A stretch of DNA of 64,000 bases, from positions 62,001 to 126,000 of the forward strand of contig JAKPAM010000171.1 in NCBI GenBank assembly GCA_029779435.1, read 5' to 3'. The translations under genes were made by a program, and so were the position numbers. Below are positions 43,016-52,420 of this stretch, piece after piece. The stretch's first letter is position 1; every line of letters begins with the position of its first letter. Source of the stretch: Pseudomonadota bacterium (GTDB lineage Bacteria > Pseudomonadota > Gammaproteobacteria > Burkholderiales > Burkholderiaceae_E). Below the pieces are notes generated by a model. It was not told the DNA's origin and made no database searches. It saw nothing but the letters and a program-made list of their open reading frames with translations.

Positions 43016-43648
43016 GTGTCGATACTCACGACGAGAGACCGCATCCTGCAGACCAGCCTGGCCATGTTCAATACCCATGGCCTGGCCGCCGTGTCCACGC
43101 AGAAGATCGCCACCGAGATGGGGATCAGCTCGGGCAACCTGCACTACCACTTCAAGACCAAGCAGGCGATCGTCGAGCGCCTGTTCTCGCGCTTCGCGCA
43201 GCGGCTCGAGGAACTGGACGCCGCTTATGCGGACATCGGCGCGATCGATGACCTGTGGCTGTCGCTGCACCTGCGGTTCGAGGCGATCAGCGAGTACCAG
43301 TTCATCTATCGCGACATGCCGTACCTGAGCGCCGAGTATCCGGTGCTGGGCCGCCGGTCGCAGGACCTGACGGCCACCAACCTGCTGGCCGCGCAGGCCT
43401 TGTGCGAAGGCCTGGTGGCCGCCGGCGTGATGAAGGCGAGCGACGAGCAGGCGCGGATCCTCGCGTTGCAACTCGTGTTCACGACATCGTGCTGGCTGTC
43501 GTTCGAGCGGCTGGTGCCCGGCCGCGAGCCGCAGAAATCGGCCGATCCCGGCTTGGCCGCGTTCTACACGCTGACTTTGTTCAGCCCCTATGTATCCAGC
43601 GACGCGCATACGTATCTGGACTATTTGCGCAGTAAATACCTGCGCTGA
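43016..43648 (+). CDS. phaD: TetR-family regulator, PhaD-like
   Basis: 210 aa with a GTG start. The TetR HTH spans about 7-55 (RDRILQTSLAMFNTHG; ISSGNLHYHFKTKQAIVERLF). The ligand domain includes YQFIYRDMPYLSAEYPVLGRR, a stretch resembling the 'YRFLFRD...' region of PhaD, the activator of phasin genes in pseudomonads. Only 15 bases separate it from the preceding granule protein. It probably senses an acyl-CoA-type ligand and controls the phasin genes at 41957 and 42458. The symbol is by similarity of pattern and context. Confidence 0.72.
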   Translation: MSILTTRDRILQTSLAMFNTHGLAAVSTQKIATEMGISSGNLHYHFKTKQAIVERLFSRFAQRLEELDAAYADIGAIDDLWLSLHLRFEAISEYQFIYRDMPYLSAEYPVLGRRSQDLTATNLLAAQALCEGLVAAGVMKASDEQARILALQLVFTTSCWLSFERLVPGREPQKSADPGLAAFYTLTLFSPYVSSDAHTYLDYLRSKYLR

Positions 43649-43707
43649 CAACCGCCGGCGGCGTCGGCGGTGCTTCATGCATAACTTCTGCTAGAAAGGG
43701 AACATCG

Positions 43708-44481
43708 ATGCACGCCACGGAAATCCACACGATCAGGCCCCCGTCCCGCTTGCTGGTCCTGGGCGAATTGCGAGCTGCCTGGGAGCACATGGCGGGCCTC
43801 GCCGCCTGGCCGATGCTGCAGATGGCGCCGCGCGGCAACGGACAGCGCGTGCTCGTGCTGCCGGGCCTGCTCGCCGGCGACCGTTCGACCCACTTGCTGC
43901 GCCTGTTCCTGCGTACACGCGGGTACAAGGTGCACGGTTGGGGCCTGGGCCGCAACCTGGGGCCGCGCCCGAGCATCGAGCAAGGCATGGTCGACAAGCT
44001 GCGCAGCTTGTACGAAGAGAGCGGTCGCAAGGTCAGCCTCGTCGGCTGGAGCCTGGGCGGCATCTATGCGCGCCGGCTGGCCATGCAGTATCCCGAATGG
44101 GTTCGCGACGTGATTTCGCTGGGCAGCCCGGTGGCCGGTTCGCCGCACGCGACCAATGCCTGGCGCGTCTACGAGAGGGTCAGCGGCCGCAAGGCCGACG
44201 ATCCGCAGCGGCTCAGGATGATTCATCAGACCCCGCCGGTGCCGACGACGTCGATCTACAGCCGTACCGATGGCGTCGTCGCTTGGCAGTGCAGCGTCGA
44301 GCAGGTCGGGCCGCAGACCGAGAACATCGAAGTGTTCGCCAGCCACACGGGCCTGGGCGCGCATCCGGCCGTGCTGTATGCGGTCGCGGATCGCCTGTCG
44401 CTGCCCGAGGGACAGTGGAGGGCGTTCGATCGCCAACTGCTCGGGCCGCTCGTATACCCTGATCCGGCGCGCGCGGCCTGA
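43708..44481 (+). CDS. lipase-like alpha/beta hydrolase
   Basis: 257 aa. The nucleophile elbow is GWSLGG, an acid candidate lies in YSRTDGVV, and a His in FASHTGLGAHP. VLVLPGLLAGDRSTHLLRLFLRTRGYKVHGWGLG is the N-terminal sheet typical of family I lipases and of intracellular esterases. There is no signal peptide, so it acts in the cytosol. Set within the granule block, it may hydrolyse wax ester, triacylglycerol or related storage lipid. AAAGGGA lies upstream of the ATG. Confidence 0.85.
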   Translation: MHATEIHTIRPPSRLLVLGELRAAWEHMAGLAAWPMLQMAPRGNGQRVLVLPGLLAGDRSTHLLRLFLRTRGYKVHGWGLGRNLGPRPSIEQGMVDKLRSLYEESGRKVSLVGWSLGGIYARRLAMQYPEWVRDVISLGSPVAGSPHATNAWRVYERVSGRKADDPQRLRMIHQTPPVPTTSIYSRTDGVVAWQCSVEQVGPQTENIEVFASHTGLGAHPAVLYAVADRLSLPEGQWRAFDRQLLGPLVYPDPARAA

Positions 44482-44610
44482 GTCTTGGCTGCCTTCCGGA
44501 CATAGTGCTACAGTCGCCGTACCCACAGGCCGCTCGCCTGTGCGTACCCAGAAAGGAGACGCTGGGCGGGACCGCCGGATGAGCGGGCCCGACCGGGTAG
44601 GGCACTCTTG

Positions 44611-45642
44611 ATGATGCACCGCAAGAAGCCGAACCTGGATCAGCCGGTCTATCCGGTACGAACCGTTGCCGCATTGGTCGAGGTGTTTCGCGACGCGGGC
44701 ATCATTCCCGATCGTCTGCTGGACGGCAGCGGCCTCGCGATCGGCCGTCTCGACGATCCGCAGGAGCGGCTGTCGTACCGGCAGATCCTGGCTGTATGGC
44801 GCAACGCGGTACGGCACGCCGGCGGATCCGACCTGATTCTCCAGGCGGGCCGGCGCATGCATTTCGCCGCGTATGGCGCCATCGGTTATACGGTGCTGAG
44901 CAGCCCCACGCATGACGACGCGGCCGATCGCGCGATCCGATTCGGGCGGCTCGTCGGTCCGCTCAGCGATTTGTCGCTCGAGCAGGAAGGCGAGACGGCC
45001 GTGTGGGTCTATGAGCCGATCTTCTGGGAAGATCCGAACGATCCGCTGTATCGGGCGGCCGTCGAATTCCACCTGGCCAGCCACCTGACCGTGCTGTCGA
45101 ACCTGTACGGCGATCACGCGCGGGTCGATGAAATACGCGTCGCTTATGATGGCCCGGGCGTGGCGCGGCGTTACGAGAATTTCTTCGGCTGCCGGATTTG
45201 CGCCGGGCAGCCGCGCAACGAGTTCCGGTATCGCCGCGCGCTGATGTCGCTGCCGATGGCGTACTCGGACGCCGCCACGCACGCGGCCGTGCGCGAGACG
45301 TGCGAACGTCTGCTCGCCGAGGTGCACGGCACGACCAGCGCGGCCGCCGACGTGCATCGCGTGCTGCTCGGCTGCGATGAGGGCTTTCCCGGGATCGAGG
45401 AGATGGCCCGGCGGCTGTCGATGAACGCGCGCACGCTGCGCCGCCGGCTGGAGGCGGAGAACACCTCGTATCGCGCCATCGTTGCCGACGTGCGCAAGCA
45501 GTTGGCGCTGACTTACCTGCGCACGACGACGATGAAGCACGAACAGATCGCCGCCAAGCTCGGCTATAGCGACGCGGCCAATTTCCGTCACGCATTCTTG
45601 CGCTGGACGGGGCGCAACCCTTCCGAATTTCGCGAACGCTAA
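44611..45642 (+). CDS. AraC-family transcriptional regulator (OruR/ArgR-like N-domain)
   Basis: 343 aa, taken from the first of two consecutive ATGs; a TTG at 44608 adds one residue. The N-terminal half (about 15-200; RLDDPQERLSYRQILAVW, FAAYGAIGYTVLSS) matches the arabinose-binding-like domain of OruR/lipase-regulator type proteins. The C-terminal AraC HTH pair (about 255-343) reads IEEMARRLSMNARTLRRRLEAE and IAAKLGYSDAANFRHAFLRWTG. Regulators of this kind often control lipases or adjacent lipid genes. It lies between the hydrolase and the phasin/WS-DGAT genes. Confidence 0.9.
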   Translation: MMHRKKPNLDQPVYPVRTVAALVEVFRDAGIIPDRLLDGSGLAIGRLDDPQERLSYRQILAVWRNAVRHAGGSDLILQAGRRMHFAAYGAIGYTVLSSPTHDDAADRAIRFGRLVGPLSDLSLEQEGETAVWVYEPIFWEDPNDPLYRAAVEFHLASHLTVLSNLYGDHARVDEIRVAYDGPGVARRYENFFGCRICAGQPRNEFRYRRALMSLPMAYSDAATHAAVRETCERLLAEVHGTTSAAADVHRVLLGCDEGFPGIEEMARRLSMNARTLRRRLEAENTSYRAIVADVRKQLALTYLRTTTMKHEQIAAKLGYSDAANFRHAFLRWTGRNPSEFRER

Positions 45643-45784
45643 GTAGACCGCCCCGGCGGGTGTCCGGAACGAACCAATTGTTGGGCGAGCCGAACATTCC
45701 TTGTCCGCCCGGCCGCGGTTACGCTGCCCGGCCGTATGCGCGAGGGGTCAGGCATCGCCGATCGGCGACGCATCGACGCACGGG

Positions 45785-46222
45785 ATGAGCACGATGAGCA
45801 CGAAGCGACAAGGCGAGGGCGAGCCCAAGCAGGCGGATTTCGGCGACCTGGCGAAGATGCTGGAACAGTTCCGCATGCCGACGGTCGATCTGCAGGCGCT
45901 GCTCGATACGCAGCACAAGGACCTCGAGGCGATGGCGCAAGCGACACGCCAGGCCTACGATGGAATCCGGTCGCTGGTGGCGCGGCGCGACGAGATCATG
46001 GCCGACTCGATCTCGCAATGGCAGGAAGCGATCAAGGCCGGCGGCGGCAAGGGACTGGCCGAGCAGACCGCACGGATCCAGCAGGGGATGGCCCAGGCGC
46101 TCACCGACCTGCGTGAACTGGGTGAGATCGAGGTCCGCACGCGGACGGATGTCTGGAAGACCATGCAGGAGCGCATGCAGCGGAATTTCGCGGAGATCCA
46201 GAAGCTGTTGACGCCGCGTTGA
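45785..46222 (+). CDS. phaP: phasin family protein
   Basis: 145 aa from ATG 45785 (another ATG lies three codons on). The body MLEQFRMPTVDLQALLDTQHKDLEAMAQATRQAYDG, followed by ARRDEIMADSIS, matches the phasin family found in Burkholderiales (phasin with 'P-x-V-D' and 'Q-x-K-D-x-E' pattern). It is all-helical, without a signal peptide. It coats storage granules. It precedes the wax-ester/diacylglycerol acyltransferase by 40 bases, suggesting that the two act on the same inclusion. Confidence 0.82.
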   Translation: MSTMSTKRQGEGEPKQADFGDLAKMLEQFRMPTVDLQALLDTQHKDLEAMAQATRQAYDGIRSLVARRDEIMADSISQWQEAIKAGGGKGLAEQTARIQQGMAQALTDLRELGEIEVRTRTDVWKTMQERMQRNFAEIQKLLTPR

Positions 46223-46262
46223 GCGGCTTGCGGCCTCACCGACAACGAACGGAGACGATACG

Positions 46263-47957
46263 ATGCAACACCTCAGCAGCATGGATGCTGCCTTCCTGCA
46301 CTTCGAGACACCCGAGACGCCGATGCACGTCGGCAGCTTGATGCTGTTCGAACTGCCCGAGGGCTACAAGGGCGATTACTACGAAGACGTCAAGGATCTG
46401 ATCCGCAAGCGCATGCATCTGTGCAGCATGTTCGTGCGCAAGCTGGCCGCGATGCCGTTCGAGTTGGCCCAGCCGGTCTGGATCGAAGACGACGACATCG
46501 ACCTCGACTACCACGTGCGCTATCTGACGCTGCGCCGGCCGGGCACGATGGCGCAGCTCGAGCAACTGGTCGCGCGGCTGCATTCGAGCCTGCTCGACCG
46601 CAGCCGGCCGCTGTGGGAGGTCTACGTCATCGACGGGCTCCAGAACGGGCAGATCGGTTACTACACGAAGGCGCATCACAGCGGCATCGACGGCAAGGCC
46701 GGTGTCGAGATGGCCAAGGTGTTCTACGACCTGACGCCCGAGGTACGCGAGGTCCCGCCGCCGCGACGCCGCGCCAACCAGCGCGACGTCTCCCAACTGG
46801 GCGTGGCCGAGTTGCTCCAGGCGGCGGTCACCAATGGGCTGCAGCAGTACGCGCGGCTCGGGGGCATGCTGCCGCAGATGATCAAGGCCGTGAGCACGGC
46901 CGGTCGCATCATGAGCAGCCGCAAGTACGAGCCGGGCCAGCGGCGCCTCGAGCTGGGCATGGCGCCGAAATCGATCTTCAACACGGCGATCACGAACCAG
47001 CGCTCATTCACGACGATGACGCTGTCGCTGGCCGAGCTCAAGGCGCTGGGCAAGCGGGTCGGCGGCACGGTCAACAGCGTGGTGATGGCGATGTGCAGCA
47101 GCGCGCTGCGCCGCTTCCTGCTCGAACGTGACTTGCTGCCGAAGGCGCCGCTGATCGCGATGGTGCCGGTCAGCTTCCGTACGCCCGGCGATGATTCGAT
47201 GAACAACCAGTCGTCGGCGATCCGCGTCGACCTGGCCACGGAGATCGCCGATCCGGTCGAGCGCTTCAGGGCCATCCACGCGTCGTCCGAGGCGGCCAAG
47301 GCGGTCGTCGCCGAGTTCAAGCCGATCATGGGTGCCGACATGCCGGTGACCGGCGCCCCGTGGCTGATGACGGGGCTGGCGTCGCTGTACGGACGCTCCG
47401 ACCTCGCGTCGCGGATGCCGGCCGGCGCCAACGTGACGATCTCGAACGTGCCCGGCATCCCGATGACGCTGTACATGGCCGGCGCCAGGATGCTGAACTA
47501 CTACCCGGTGTCGATCCCCTATCACAGCACCGCGCTGAACATCACCGTGCAGAGCTACGACGGCAAGCTGGAGTTCGGCTTGACCGCGTGCCGGCGCGTG
47601 GTGTCGCAGGAAGAGTCGCGCGAGCTGATCGGTTACCTGAGGGATGCGGTAGCCGAACTGGAGGCGCTGGCCGACGCGCGCGATAAGGAGCGTGCAGAGG
47701 AAAGCGCGGCCAAGTCGTCGTCCAAGTCCGCCCCCAAGGCCGCGAAGGTGGCGCTGGCCGCCGACGGCGAGCCCGCCTCGGCCGAGCAGACGGTACCTGT
47801 CGCTGCCGCGGCCGGCGACGAAGCTACCGCCGAGGCGGTGCAAGCGCAGGCTGATGCACCTGATGTCGCGACGCCCCGTGCGCGGGCGGTGGCCGAGCGG
47901 GCGGCGCGTCCGCGTGCGGCGGCCCATGCGAAGCCGCCCGCCAAGCGGGCCCGCTGA
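46263..47957 (+). CDS. wax ester synthase/diacylglycerol O-acyltransferase (WS/DGAT) with basic C-terminal tail
   Basis: 564 aa. The catalytic motif HHSGIDG (H138, H139, D143) and PLWE (117-120) are present, as are the opening SSMDAAFLHFETPETPMHVG and NVPGIPMTLYMAG. The enzyme esterifies fatty alcohols or diacylglycerol with acyl-CoA, forming storage lipid. After about residue 478 comes an unusual tail of roughly 85 residues rich in Ala, Lys, Ser and Arg, ending KPPAKRAR, which resembles phasin tails and is absent from minimal family members. GGAGACG precedes the ATG. Expressed after a phasin gene. Confidence 0.92.
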   Translation: MQHLSSMDAAFLHFETPETPMHVGSLMLFELPEGYKGDYYEDVKDLIRKRMHLCSMFVRKLAAMPFELAQPVWIEDDDIDLDYHVRYLTLRRPGTMAQLEQLVARLHSSLLDRSRPLWEVYVIDGLQNGQIGYYTKAHHSGIDGKAGVEMAKVFYDLTPEVREVPPPRRRANQRDVSQLGVAELLQAAVTNGLQQYARLGGMLPQMIKAVSTAGRIMSSRKYEPGQRRLELGMAPKSIFNTAITNQRSFTTMTLSLAELKALGKRVGGTVNSVVMAMCSSALRRFLLERDLLPKAPLIAMVPVSFRTPGDDSMNNQSSAIRVDLATEIADPVERFRAIHASSEAAKAVVAEFKPIMGADMPVTGAPWLMTGLASLYGRSDLASRMPAGANVTISNVPGIPMTLYMAGARMLNYYPVSIPYHSTALNITVQSYDGKLEFGLTACRRVVSQEESRELIGYLRDAVAELEALADARDKERAEESAAKSSSKSAPKAAKVALAADGEPASAEQTVPVAAAAGDEATAEAVQAQADAPDVATPRARAVAERAARPRAAAHAKPPAKRAR

Positions 47958-48093
47958 TGCCGGAACGGGCGCCGGTGACGGCGCCCGTGACGATGACGAT
48001 CCCTGGATGATGAGCCGCGTGGCCGTGTCGTACCGACCCATGCCGGGTCGGTATGCGCGTGCGCGCGAACGATGAACGAAACGGAGACCCTCT

Positions 48094-49437
48094 ATGAACC
48101 CGACGACTGCCTCGGTGGCGGATGACGTACTGGTCGCGCGCCCGGAGACCGACGCGCAACGCGCGCTTTACTCGAAGATCAACTGGCGCATCGTGCCGCT
48201 GCTGCTGATCGCGTACATGATCGCTTATCTCGATCGCGTCAACATCGGCTACGCGCAGCTGCAGATGAAGGAGACGCTGACTTTCGATGCGGCGGTGTAC
48301 GGGATGGGCGCCGGCATCTTCTTCCTCGGCTACGTGTTGTTCGAGGTACCCAGCAACCTGTTGCTAGAGAAGATCGGTGCCCGCAAGACGCTGCTGCGGA
48401 TCATGGTGCTATGGGGCGCGGTGGCCACCGGCATGATGTTCGTCACGACGCCGATGCAGTTCTACATCCTGCGCTTCCTGCTCGGCGCGTTCGAGGCCGG
48501 CTTCTTTCCGGGCGTGATCCTGTACTTCACGTACTGGTATCCGTCGGCGCGCCGCGGCCGGGTGATCGCGACGTTCATGTCGGCGACGACGATCATCGGC
48601 GTGCTGGCAGGACCGATGTCGGGTGCGATCCTCAAGTACTTCAACGGCCTCAATGGCTGGCACGGCTGGCAATGGTTGTTCCTGCTGCAGGGCGCGCCGG
48701 CCGCGGTGCTGGGCATCATCGTCTTCCTGGTGCTCAAGGACAAGCCGGCCGACGCCCAATGGCTGTCGCCGGCCGAGAAGGAACTGCTGCGACGCGACCT
48801 GGACGAGGGCCGCGAGGCGGTCGTCGGGCACGGCAAGGGCGTGCTGGGCCGGCTGTTCCGCGATCCCAAGGTCTATGCGCTGGCGCTCGTGTACTTCCTG
48901 CTGCTGGGCGCCACGTACGTGATGGTGTTCTGGATGCCGACGCTGATCCAGAGCTGGGGCGTCAAGGACGTGCTGATGGTCGGCATCTACGCGGCGATCC
49001 CGAGCGCGGTGGGGGTCGCCGGCATGCTCCTGCTGGGACGCAGCTCGGACAAGTTCCGCGAGCGGCGCTGGCACTTCGCGCTGTGCACGATGATGGCCGC
49101 CGCCAGCCTGTGGGTGACGACGCTGCTGACCGGCAATCTGAGCGGGTCGCTGGTGGCGCTGTCGGTGGCCACGATCGGCATCGCGTCGGCCACGCCGATC
49201 TTCTTCGCGTTCGTCAGCGAATACCTGTCCAAGCCCGCCGCCGCGTGCGGCATCGCGCTGGTCAGCACGCTGGGCAACTTCGGCCCGTCGATCACGCCGT
49301 CGATCAGCGGATGGATCATCCGCGAGACCGGCAACAACATGAACAGCATGTACTTCGTGATCGCGCTGTACCTGGTGGCGGGACTGGTGCTGCTGGCGAC
49401 GATGCGCAAGAACGAGCGCCAAGCCGAGATCGGTTGA
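48094..49437 (+). CDS. MFS transporter, ACS family
   Basis: 447 aa, about 12 transmembrane helices. It opens with a cytosolic stretch and YSKINWRIVPLLLIAYMIAYLDRVNIGYAQLQM, the standard first helix of ACS carriers for tartrate, glucarate and phthalate-type anions. GFFPGVILYFTYWYPSARRGR is the helix-4/5 signature. GGAGA precedes the ATG. It lies upstream of a monooxygenase but separated by 136 bases. The substrate is probably an organic acid; the exact one is unknown. Confidence 0.92.
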   Translation: MNPTTASVADDVLVARPETDAQRALYSKINWRIVPLLLIAYMIAYLDRVNIGYAQLQMKETLTFDAAVYGMGAGIFFLGYVLFEVPSNLLLEKIGARKTLLRIMVLWGAVATGMMFVTTPMQFYILRFLLGAFEAGFFPGVILYFTYWYPSARRGRVIATFMSATTIIGVLAGPMSGAILKYFNGLNGWHGWQWLFLLQGAPAAVLGIIVFLVLKDKPADAQWLSPAEKELLRRDLDEGREAVVGHGKGVLGRLFRDPKVYALALVYFLLLGATYVMVFWMPTLIQSWGVKDVLMVGIYAAIPSAVGVAGMLLLGRSSDKFRERRWHFALCTMMAAASLWVTTLLTGNLSGSLVALSVATIGIASATPIFFAFVSEYLSKPAAACGIALVSTLGNFGPSITPSISGWIIRETGNNMNSMYFVIALYLVAGLVLLATMRKNERQAEIG

Positions 49438-49573
49438 GCGCGGAAGCAGGATCATCCGATGAACCCGCCGGATCCGCCGGCGGCGTTCGTCCGAGGGGGC
49501 ATGCTACGATCGTCTCAGGAATGCCGCACTGCGGCATCGACAACGACGTATCGACCTTCTAGGAGACCAGCGG

Positions 49574-51079
49574 ATGACCACGACCGTGGCCCATTCTGCC
49601 TCGCCCGCGGCGCAGGCGGCAGGGCACTTCGACGTGCTGATCGTCGGCGCCGGCATTTCGGGCATCGACGCGGCTTACTACCTGCAGCGGGAGTGCCCCG
49701 GCCGCACGTTCACGCTGCTCGAAACGCAGACGGACTTTGGCGGTACCTGGCGCACGCACAAATATCCGGGCATCCGTTCGGACAGCGACCTGTATACGTT
49801 CGGTTATAAATGGAAGCCGTGGACCGGCGCGCCGATCGCCTCGGCCGAGCAGATCCTCAAGTACCTGAACGAAGTCCTCGACGACCACGACATCCGCCGG
49901 CACATCCGCTACCAGCACGAGGTGCGCGACGCGGTCTGGTCCAGCCAGGACAAGCGCTGGACGCTGACCGTGCGGCGGCGCGATACCGGCCAGGTGCTGA
50001 CATTCACCTGCGATTTCCTGTGGATGTGCCAGGGCTATTACCGGCACGAAAAGCCGTACACGCCCGAATGGACCGGCATGAAGCGGTTCACGGGCAAGAT
50101 CGTGCATCCGCAGGCCTGGCCCGAGGGGCTCGACTATCGGGGCAAGCGCGTGATCGTCATCGGCTCGGGTGCGACCGCCGCGACGATCGTCCCGGCCCTC
50201 GGCAAGGACGCCGCGCACGTGACGATGCTGCAGCGCTCGCCGACGTTCTTCTTCGCCCGCCCCAACCGCAACGACCTGGCCGATTCGCTGCGCGAACTCG
50301 ACCTGCCCGAAGAGTGGGTGCATGAAATCGTGCGGCGGCGCATCCTGCTCGACGGGCAGCGGTTGACCGAGCGGTCGTTCAACGATCCGGAAGGGCTGCG
50401 CAAGGACCTGATCGACGGCGCCCGCGCGCAGTTGGGCGACGACTACGACGTCGACAAGCACTTCAACCCGCGCTACCGGCCCTGGCAGCAGCGCCTGGCG
50501 CTGATCCCCGACGGCGACATGTTCAAGGCGATCCGCGAGGGCAAGGCCTCGGTGGTCACCGACCAGATTGATACGTTCACCGAGAAAGGGATCCTGCTGA
50601 AGTCGGGCGAGGAACTCGAGGCCGACATCATCGTGACGGCCACCGGTTTCGACCTGGCGCCGCTCGGCGACATCCGGTTCACGATCGACGGCAAGCCGCT
50701 GAACTTCGCCGACTGCTGGGCGTGGCGCGGGCTGATGTTCTCGGGCGTGCCGAACATGGCCTGGGTGTTCGGCTACTTCCGTTCGAGCTGGACGCTGCGG
50801 GCCGACATGATCGCCGAGTTCGTCTGCCGGCTGTTCAAGCACATGGACGAGCGCGGCGCGAAGATGGTCGTGCCGCAGCCGCGCCAACAGGACGAAGGCA
50901 TGCCGGCGCTGCCGTTCATTACCCCGGACAACTTCAATCCCGGGTACATCACGCGCAACATCGCGATCATGCCCCGCCAGAGCGACCGGCAGCCGTGGAT
51001 CTTCAACCAGGACTTCTATACCGAGCGCAACGAGATGCCGGCAGCCGATCTGGAAGACGGTTCGCTGCGCTACGGCTGA
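49574..51079 (+). CDS. flavin-containing monooxygenase, Baeyer-Villiger type
   Basis: 501 aa with two Rossmann motifs, GAGISG (25-30) for FAD and GSGATA (197-202) for NADPH. The BVMO fingerprint FxGxxxHxxxWP is present at 172-183 as FTGKIVHPQAWP. The N-terminal region (TDFGGTWRTHKYPGIRSD) is also typical. It should insert oxygen next to a ketone, or hydroxylate a related substrate, using NADPH. AGGAG precedes the ATG. The next gene encodes a hotdog-like protein and then HMG-CoA lyase, hinting at terpenoid or ketone catabolism, but this link is only positional. Confidence 0.92.
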   Translation: MTTTVAHSASPAAQAAGHFDVLIVGAGISGIDAAYYLQRECPGRTFTLLETQTDFGGTWRTHKYPGIRSDSDLYTFGYKWKPWTGAPIASAEQILKYLNEVLDDHDIRRHIRYQHEVRDAVWSSQDKRWTLTVRRRDTGQVLTFTCDFLWMCQGYYRHEKPYTPEWTGMKRFTGKIVHPQAWPEGLDYRGKRVIVIGSGATAATIVPALGKDAAHVTMLQRSPTFFFARPNRNDLADSLRELDLPEEWVHEIVRRRILLDGQRLTERSFNDPEGLRKDLIDGARAQLGDDYDVDKHFNPRYRPWQQRLALIPDGDMFKAIREGKASVVTDQIDTFTEKGILLKSGEELEADIIVTATGFDLAPLGDIRFTIDGKPLNFADCWAWRGLMFSGVPNMAWVFGYFRSSWTLRADMIAEFVCRLFKHMDERGAKMVVPQPRQQDEGMPALPFITPDNFNPGYITRNIAIMPRQSDRQPWIFNQDFYTERNEMPAADLEDGSLRYG

Positions 51080-51166
51080 TACCGGCCGGGTCCACCGGGT
51101 CCACCGGGCCCGGCATTGCCGGTGGCGGGCCGGCGGCGCGCGGATTCCCGCGGCCGCGCTCCGGCC

Positions 51167-51202
51167 CGCCGATGACAAAGAGAAAGCGCCGATGACAAAG
51201 AG
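51167..51202 (+). repeat. 16-bp direct repeat at the ribosome site of the hotdog-like gene
   Basis: CGCCGATGACAAAGAG occurs at 51167-51182 and again at 51187-51202. Each copy contains an ATG that opens a 6-7 codon frame; the second stops at 51210-51212, just before the real ATG at 51215. The AGGAG used by the gene overlaps the end of the second copy. Confidence 0.75.
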
Positions 51203-51214
51203 GAGACCGTGACG

Positions 51215-52132
51215 ATGAGTTTCGATACGCCGCTGGTATTGAGTGGCCCGCTGCGCAAGCCCCGGCAGATGCTGGCCGAGCAGGAGTACGGCGGCCACGT
51301 GTCGATCCACGACGATGCGATGGCCGAGAAACTCGGCTTCAAGGCCGGCCCGATCGAAGGGCCGACGCATTTCAGCCAGTTTGTGCCGCTGCTGGAGCAC
51401 CTGTGGGGCAAGGCGTGGTACGAGCGCGGCTGCCTGTCGGCGCACTACCTGAACATGATGGTCGAGGGCGATGAAGTGCGCGCGTTCGTGCAGGTGCCCG
51501 CTCCGGGCGCGACGTCGACCCGGATCTGGGCCGAGCGCGCCGACGGGCTGCCGGTGCTCGAAGGCAGCGCCAGCATCGGCCCGGACGATGGCCCGACGCT
51601 GCTCGACCAGCGGATGGCCAAGCTGCGGCCGCCCGGCAAGCTGCTGATCCTGGCCGACTTGCACGTCGGCATGAAAGGCGCGGCCGACGAGAAGGTCCGG
51701 ATGGATCCGGACCAGAACATGGGCGCGCTGTATCCGTTCTCGCTGAACCAGAAGCTCGCCTGCATCACCGAGAACTCGCCGTGGTATTCGGACCCGGCGG
51801 CATCGCCTTGGGGACGCGCGATCATTCCGCTGGAAATGGTCAGCGTGCTGGTCGAATACACGAGCCGGCAGGCGAAGTTTCCGGTCAAGGGGCCGGCGGT
51901 CGGGCTGTTCGCCGACTTGCAGATCCGGATGGTCGACGGGCCGCTGCTCGTCGGCGAGGACTACCTGATCCGCCGCGAGATCGTCGCGCTGTCCGAGAGC
52001 AAGCGGACCGAGTCGTACTGGGTGCTGTCGCGCGTGTATGACGCCGCCGGCAGCACGCTGAAGGCCGAGATGCTGCTGAACCACGCGACGCTCAAGCATT
52101 CGTACGCGGGATACGCCGGGCAGGACGTCTAG
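51215..52132 (+). CDS. hypothetical hotdog-like (MaoC/dehydratase-type) protein
   Basis: 305 aa from ATG 51215, with AGGAG nine bases upstream; a GTG at 51209 is too near it. The first half has AEKLGFKAGPIEGPTHFSQFVPLLEHLWG, which resembles the substrate-helix region of MaoC-like hydratases, and the second half RREIVALSESKRTESYWVLSRVYD, compatible with a second hotdog. Clear catalytic D-x-N-P-x-H residues are not visible. It may bind or hydrate an acyl-CoA formed after the monooxygenase step. The family was not identified firmly. Confidence 0.75.
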   Translation: MSFDTPLVLSGPLRKPRQMLAEQEYGGHVSIHDDAMAEKLGFKAGPIEGPTHFSQFVPLLEHLWGKAWYERGCLSAHYLNMMVEGDEVRAFVQVPAPGATSTRIWAERADGLPVLEGSASIGPDDGPTLLDQRMAKLRPPGKLLILADLHVGMKGAADEKVRMDPDQNMGALYPFSLNQKLACITENSPWYSDPAASPWGRAIIPLEMVSVLVEYTSRQAKFPVKGPAVGLFADLQIRMVDGPLLVGEDYLIRREIVALSESKRTESYWVLSRVYDAAGSTLKAEMLLNHATLKHSYAGYAGQDV

Positions 52133-52420
52133 GGCCTCGAACCCCGATCAACGCGACACGCGCTCTACGCCTGATCATCGCCGCCTGAACCGAACGAATG
52201 TCTCGTTGATCGGGGGTGAGGTACCACGAATGGGCGCGCCCGGGCACGACTTCGGATCAGGTTGACGCGACCGGAGCGGCCCCCGACACTGGTGTGCACG
52301 GAGCCGGTCCGGGCGGCTGCTACACTGCGGCCGTTGCGCCGGCGGGCTCCGTGCCCGGCGCGATGGCGATCGATCGCGCCGGGCGCACGATCGTCCCGCG
52401 CGATCCGGAAGGAGGCCGAA

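Noticed and set aside
49559-52099. 846-codon minus-strand frame opposite the monooxygenase and hotdog-like genes
   Set aside because: Same reason: mirror of two supported plus-strand genes and the space between them.
52262-52420. N-terminal extension of HMG-CoA lyase
   Set aside because: The extension is Arg/Pro-rich without family similarity, and a strong ribosome site lies directly before the ATG at 52421.
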